Shown here piece by piece: positions 58,947 to 64,000 of a stretch of 64,000 nucleotides of DNA. The DNA is taken from assembly GCA_944989445.1 (NCBI GenBank), contig CALYLW010001186.1, positions 244,655 to 308,654 on the forward strand, given 5' to 3'. Within the stretch, counting starts at the first letter, position 1, and the number at the start of each line of letters is the position of its first letter. Under the pieces are notes generated by a model. It saw only the letters and a list, made by a program, of their open reading frames with translations, did not search any database and had not been told where the DNA came from. The position numbers and the translations under genes are program-made. Source of the DNA: Ampullaceana balthica (Eukaryota; Mollusca; Gastropoda; Lymnaeidae).

Positions 58947-58950
<4 letters not shown>
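58298..58950. repeat. Repeat R, right half, and a second copy of the motif region
   Basis: Continues repeat R; motif CAAGTTGCATGCCACTTG at 58621-58638. From 58790 a further segment (GAAACTTGACTTCGATCTGC to CTTGTCACTAGTTCATTTTG) matches 62655-62820. Confidence 0.75.

Positions 58951-58997
<47 letters not shown>
58951..58997. repeat. TA dinucleotide microsatellite
   Basis: About 23 uninterrupted TA units. Confidence 0.97.
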
Positions 58998-59001
<4 letters not shown>

Positions 59002-60045
59002 AATCAACTGTCTGTATGTTTATCCCTTACGGCAAAGTAAAGTGGTTGACAAAAGATGCATTTAGGGAGAAGGGGAAGGGAGAAGAAGACATTCAAGAAG
59101 ATGGTGATAGCATAACAATAGAAGAAGAATAAAAGAATAAAGGCTTTTAAAGATTTAATTTATGTATTCCATGAAGCTATAAGCCTTCAAGACTATAAGT
59201 ATATTTGAATAAAATGCATGGATATAAAAAAGAATTATGATGTATTCTCTTTTCGAACACCAAAAGAAAAAAAAATATACAAACAACTTACTTTAACAAA
59301 AATCCTTTGAACCACAACCACATGTTACTATTTTAATTTTTTTTAGATCAGCAATGCTAAAGGTAATTTATAGTAATTTTTCTGGCCTATATGTTTATAC
59401 CTGTTACGTTAAGGCAAATGGTTTCATTGTGGCAATAAAAGATGGCGATATGGGGAAAAAAATAAACTGTTAATAGGTGGAGATACCCCTGGTACTTGAG
59501 GGTGTCTTTTCTTTATGTGAATTGGATATTTTAAACATCGTGTTTTAAATTGCCCTAATTGTGTTGCAATAATGTCACTGTACCCCGTGGAAGTTAAATA
59601 TATATGTACGTGGATCCTGGGGATTAATGTTAGAAAACTGTGATAAATAGATTTATTTTATTCCGTTATTTAAAACATCGGGGTATATATATACTGTTTT
59701 GTAATATTTTTATTTTAAAAATCCATTGACTTAATTAATTAACTTTATATTTTTACAAAGACAAGAGGTGTGTTCAAAGAAATAGATCTGACTTATAATA
59801 AAATGTAGGCATCACGTTTTACTCTTCCAATTTGCCACTGAAAAAAAAGAAAGATAGATATATTAGCGTGAGACAGAGTTTGTTTATGTATGTGTGTCTG
59901 TGTTTGAGAGAGACAGAAAGATAATGAGAGAGGGCGAGAAAGGGTGCATGTATGTATGCATGTTAAAGTAAAATAGAGAGACAGAAAGGAAAAGAGAGAG
60001 AGAGACAGAGAGAGAGGCAGGGAGATTTTGTATTATATATAAGGA
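58998..60045. other. AT-rich interval with GA-rich microsatellite
   Basis: A GAGAGA-rich, purine-rich stretch lies at about 59905-60023. Otherwise no recognised gene or repeat. Confidence 0.6.
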
Positions 60046-60493
60046 TTGAACACTATAATTTGCAATGTCACGTCTCTAGTGTCTGTTCGTGATGCTACGA
60101 ATTTTAGAATGCAGCGCACCAAATTACTACACCAATGCATCAAAAGGTGTGCAAATTAAAGATGGGCTGTAAAAAAAATTATATGACGTCATTGTGTTAG
60201 CTCATATTTTAATTTTGGAAAAGGGAACAATGTAAAAAGAAGATTTGATGATGGTTAATTATAAAATAGAAAAAACAAAGAGGGCGCCTTAGGCGCCCTA
60301 CAACTCCTCTTATAAAATACTTTGTGTTCATTTCAGAAAGTTTAATATTTCGTATTTATCAAACAAGGACAAGTTAGTTGGGCTTTTGATAAAAGTTGGC
60401 GCCGTAGGCGCCCTAAAAAAGGGGCTTTTTTTCAAAATAAATAGATTCCAGCTGAAAACGTTCGTCATTTTTGACTGGTGATACTCTAGTATT
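60046..60493 (+). mobile_element. Small non-autonomous Helitron
   Basis: 5' region ACTATAATTTGCAATGTCAC and GTGTCTGTTCGTGATGCTAC matches the 5' end of the Helitron ending at 22265; the 3' end has hairpin GTCA-TTTT-TGAC, then TGGTGATACTCTAG followed by host T, matching 19467-19493. Two perfect GC palindromes lie inside: AGGGCGCCTTAGGCGCCCT (60281-60299) and GGCGCCGTAGGCGCC (60398-60412). 5' boundary approximate. No coding. Confidence 0.65.
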
Positions 60494-60611
60494 ATATATA
60501 AAGTTCAATTGATGATTTATATCACCTATCTAGATAAGTAGCACTGAGATGAAAGAATGTAGTTTTATATTCGACTTGACTGTTAAAGTCAATGTAAAAG
60601 TAAGTCTTGAC

Positions 60612-60700
60612 TAGGGCTGTCAATTTTGTTGAAAAAAGCTGCCCGGGTACCCGTGAAAATATCGAACGGGTACCCGGGTTACCCGTTCTAAACGTCGTAT
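60612..60700. mobile_element. hAT-type left end (TAGGGCTGTCAA)
   Basis: TAGGGCTGTCAATTTTGTTG followed by repeated GGGTACCCG palindromic units (60642-60688). The TAGGGCTGTCAA start is common to many hAT elements. Right end not found. Confidence 0.4.
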
Positions 60701-61374
60701 AATTTTCCCCGTCATGACCGCTATACAATGGAACCTAGCCACCATCCATGCACCTCATTTCACACAGTATTAGTAGCCAACGGCTTGCTTCCAGTAACAT
60801 ACTATTACTAATGCACTACAATTAACTACAATTTACAATGCACTAATTTTTTTTATTCAATTCCTGCTGTAAATGCATTCGTCATACTCATAAACTAAAA
60901 CTAGAGTAAACTGAACATGCAAACAAAATATCAACAGAATGACGTAACGTTCAATGGCATACATACCTTGAATGTTAATATCCGCTTGGCGTCGGTAGTC
61001 AATGCTAAGGGCGATGATGTATGCTATACTGCGGTAAATTTCAAGTGATCGTGCTTTGGTCAATGGTACTGCTTTTGTTGACACCAACAAGTTTCTGATA
61101 TAGGTGGGTCAGCGGTTTTTTTATCAATATAAATTTTACGAATAGCTTTCAGATGGCGTTTTATCGCACTGGGTTGTCACCCTTCGCAGACACAATTTCA
61201 CTACAATGCTGCATTTTGCAGTGTCACTGTCAACTCGCTTGCCCTGATTCCACACTTACCCATCTTATTAACCATAAAAGCTGACAACTTTAGGTGTATA
61301 TCAATTTTTGGGCTAGGCAAACACGTGTTAATTAACCCAAGAAACACACGCGAATGCAAGAGTGTGGGTTATAG
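60701..61374. other. No gene recognised
   Basis: Minus-strand frame 60857-61090 has no family that I recognise. Confidence 0.4.
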
Positions 61375-61615
61375 CAGTGCTTCTCAAAGTGGTGGTCCGC
61401 GGAAGTTATCAAGAAAGGAGAGAGAAATATAATTATAATCCTCCAATTGCTACCAATAATACTAACACTATAGAATTTGTCATTTTTTACAATAAGCTAA
61501 TAAATGAAAGAAATAAAAGGAAATAAAATACATTTCGCTTCCATGTAAGTACAGGGAAAATAGTGCACAGGTTCCTGGTGCAATGGAAAAATTCCTGCCG
61601 GTCCGCCATACTAAA
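61375..61615. mobile_element. hAT-like MITE remnant
   Basis: CAGTGCTTCTCAAAGTGGTG then GTCCGCGGA, the typical start of CAGTG..CAAAGTG hAT ends; near the right a decayed counterpart CCGGTCCGCCATACTA. No exact right terminus or target duplication. Confidence 0.45.
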
Positions 61616-61639
61616 AAGTTAGAATTGTTTGATTGTGAG

Positions 61640-62172
61640 GGTTGTCTGTCAGTTTGTTATAGTTGTTGTTACTGTTAGTGTAGTATTTTAGTTTGATTGT
61701 GTTGAATGATTGTTATCTTTGCTGTTATTGTTAGTGTAGTTTGTTAGTTTGATTGTGTTGAATGATTGTTATTGTTGTTGTTACTGTTAGTGTAGTTGGT
61801 TAGTTTGATTGTGTTGAATGATTGTTATTGTTGTTGTTACTGTTAGTGTAGTTTGTTAGTTTGATTGTGTTGAATGATTGTTATTCTTGTTGTTATTGTT
61901 AGTGTAGTTTGTTAGTTTGATTGTGTTGTATGATTGTTATAGTTGTTGTTATTGTTAGTGTAGTTTGTTAGTTTGATTGTGTTGTATGATTGTTATTGTT
62001 GTTGTTATTGTTAGTATAGTTTGTTAGTTTGATTGTGTTGTATGATTGTTATAGTTGTTGTTACTGTTAGTGTAGTTTGTTAGTTTGATTGTGTTGTATG
62101 ATTGTTATAGTTGTTGTTATTGTTAGTGAAGTATGTTAGTTTGATTGTGTTGAATGATTGTTATTGTTGTTT
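61640..62172. repeat. 56-bp minisatellite (about nine units)
   Basis: Unit contains TTAGTTTGATTGTGTTGAAT and TTGTTGTTACTGTTAGTGTA; spacing checked as 56 bp at 61701, 61757 and 61813. T-rich/G-rich on the plus strand throughout. Confidence 0.95.
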
Positions 62173-63039
62173 TGCAAGTAAATTATATAATACATTAGAT
62201 AAAACCCGTTCAGCATATTTAAATGGAAATAAAATCATTGACCTAAGTTTGAATTCACATATACATAAAAGGGAAATTTAGCAAATGAAAAGACTTTCTA
62301 TTATTACATTTGACGCGCAATGATTTTTTTTCTATTAACGCGCACTTAAAAGAACCGCTATGTATATACTTTATATGAGGTTGTAATTAAGACTATTTAA
62401 GTTGCAAGATTAAATAGAATATCATATTATTTTCTTTAACTTTAGTTAAATATCAATTTACGCGTCTATGCTTCATAGTATTATTTGTTTGTATTGCTTA
62501 CATTTCGTATTGATGGTAACAAAATAGTATTACTAGAAATTTTTAATTGAAAGGAAAAATAAATTTTTAATATCTAAGTTATTTCAAATTTAGAAAAGTA
62601 ATTTTTTTTAAAAAACTATCATCATTTATTGTTTTGCCTAATAGGTAGCACTGCCACTACTGTACTCTGGTTGATTAATATGTTTAACCAAGTGGCAAGC
62701 CATTTGACTTCGATCTCTTTAATAAGAGATATAATATTAATGAATTGAGTGGATTCTCCTACAACCAGTTTAGACTTGGTTCGTTTCAAACAATATCTTG
62801 TCACTAGTTCATTTTGTGTGATTGATATGTACGCATATGTTCAAGCCAAAATGTTCAAACAACCGCCTTGAACAAAAATCTTTTCAACCGCAACACAACA
62901 AGATGGCCGTCTCTTGGTTTTTCTTACAATATTTCATTAATGGAGAACTTATTATAAAAGTTACAAGTAAAATAATACGTGATACACAAGCTGGCATCTG
63001 ATATAAAGAAATTTAGTGGAGCAGTTATACAATGAAAAG
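62173..63039. repeat. AT-rich interval with CAAGTGG motif copy
   Basis: 62688-62720 carries CCAAGTGGCAAGCCATTTGA plus CTTCGATCTC, the most decayed plus-strand motif copy; 62655-62820 matches 58790-58950. No gene. Confidence 0.6.
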
Positions 63040-64000
63040 AAGCATTAATGAATTAATGAATTGGCTCAATATGTTGAAGATTTAATGTGTGGTAATTGAA
63101 AGTCATTTCAGTTTTCTACACAACTCTGCCAGGAAATGAAACTTTATGTTTAGCATACGTGCGGCTCACAAAGGATGAAAAAAATGATATAAAGATTTGC
63201 AAATTGATACTTTAAAAGCATCAATATCTGATGCATTTGATTAGTTTGTTGTTTTTTTTTAAAGAAAAAGAAATACCTATGAGTAATATCTTATCAGTAG
63301 CCACAGACGGTGCTCCAGCGATGGTAGGGCGCTCTAGGGGTGTTCTTGCATATTTAAAAACGTTAGTGCCAAATGCATGCACAGTCCACTGTATCATCCA
63401 TCGTCAACATACACAGTACACTGTATCATCCATCGTCAAGATACACAGTACACTGTATCATCCATCGTCAAGATACACAGTACACTGTATCATCCATCGT
63501 CAACATCTGGTTGGCAAAAATGTAAGTGCAAGCCTACATAAGTAATTACAAAAAGTAATTAAAGATATCAACAAAGTCAGAAGCAAATCACTATGACAAT
63601 TTAAACAGCTTTGTAGTAAAAATAATGAATAGTTTTTTTCATTAGCTGCTTCATACAGAAATTCGTTGATTTTATACGCTGTTTAAATAGGTGCTGGAAG
63701 ACTTGAAAGAAAAAAGTAATGCTTTACTTTCCAAGTTAATCTTAATCAAAAGTATCTTCGCTTAACTGACCGATTTGTTTCAAAACTTTAATTAAAGCGA
63801 TTTTCAGCTTCAAGATAATGAGATGAATTTCATAATAAAATCTGTATCTGCATTTGTGACCAAACTTTTTCTGCACAAAATAGTTTAGGAGAAAATGAAT
63901 TCAGCCAGTTCACAAATGTATCAAGAGCGTGAAAAAAGATAAAGACAAACTTTGTTATTGTGAGCACTTGGATGCCCTTCATTCAGATTGTGTATACCGA
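63040..64000 (+). pseudogene. ZBED5-like hAT transposase fragment, plus-strand copy
   Basis: Pieces in order: LAQYVEDLMCGN, stop, KSFQFSTQL (first catalytic region); AYVRLTKDEKND; then frame 63231-63545 with EKEIPMSNILSVATDGAPAM, VGRSRGVLAYLKTLVP, HCIIHRQH and LVGKN. The conserved HCIIHRQHLVGKN is split by three extra copies of a 32-bp unit (starts 63387, 63419, 63451, 63483), which together restore phase. Further frames with stops match the rest of the transposase to the window edge. hAT transposases cut and paste their own element; this copy lacks an intact frame. Confidence 0.82.

Noticed and set aside
58941..59132. 63-codon frame starting in the TA repeat
   Set aside because: The first third is the TA microsatellite; the remainder is short and unrecognised.

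Overview
This is eukaryotic, AT-rich, intergenic DNA, most likely from an invertebrate animal. The retroelement and transposon families, the abundant Helitrons and the long minisatellites would fit a mollusc, but that is inference. I see no complete host gene, no tRNA or rRNA gene and nothing bacterial. Almost everything readable is a transposable element (TE), a TE fragment or a tandem array. Arrays alone fill roughly a fifth of the window.

Layout. Bases 1-39,400 are built from two long collinear copies of one repeat-rich segment, D1 (about 2.2-16.5 kb) and D2 (about 31.2-39.4 kb), plus a shorter rearranged copy D3 (about 17.7-27.3 kb). Shared landmarks, in order, are: a 28-bp satellite; a Helitron terminus; a KRBA2/SCAND3-like integrase fragment; a palindromic CAAGTG..CACTTG motif; a 50-bp minisatellite; a 35-bp minisatellite; a 20-bp satellite; and a 24-bp array. 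The copies differ by clean insertions: Helitrons at 18183-19137 and 19467-22265, a Penelope-like element at 23155-24100, a solo LTR at 30536-31097 with a 5-bp target duplication, and a Helitron carrying a CAA/CAG array at 31485-32527.

Bases 39.7-42.5 kb hold two very regular minisatellites. The second (23-bp unit) runs straight into the longest convincing coding region of the window, a 442-codon 5'-truncated LINE reverse transcriptase (42511-43839). Its 3' end is cut by a roughly 4-kb element with 140-bp terminal inverted repeats (43834-47805).

Bases 48-64 kb hold more minisatellites, the 3' end of a CR1/jockey-like LINE (53068-53560), two inverted copies of a ZBED5-like hAT transposase (55334-56046 minus; 63040-64000 plus), an internally deleted hAT element with perfect ends and an 8-bp target duplication (57106-58289), and a small Helitron (about 60046-60493).

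How it fits together. The genes do not form a pathway. They record layered insertions: Helitron into integrase, hAT into an older repeat whose empty copy is also in this window, LTR element into satellite, Penelope and LINE tails into a minisatellite. I found no clear undescribed functional system. The most interesting leads are the 28-bp satellite with a conserved flank that in two of three places leads to a Helitron 5' end, head-to-tail Helitron junctions, the 32-bp frame-shifting expansion inside a hAT transposase, and the conserved CAAGTG..CACTTG..TTCG motif shared by otherwise different repeats. All coordinates of diverged repeats are read by eye and may be off by tens of bases.
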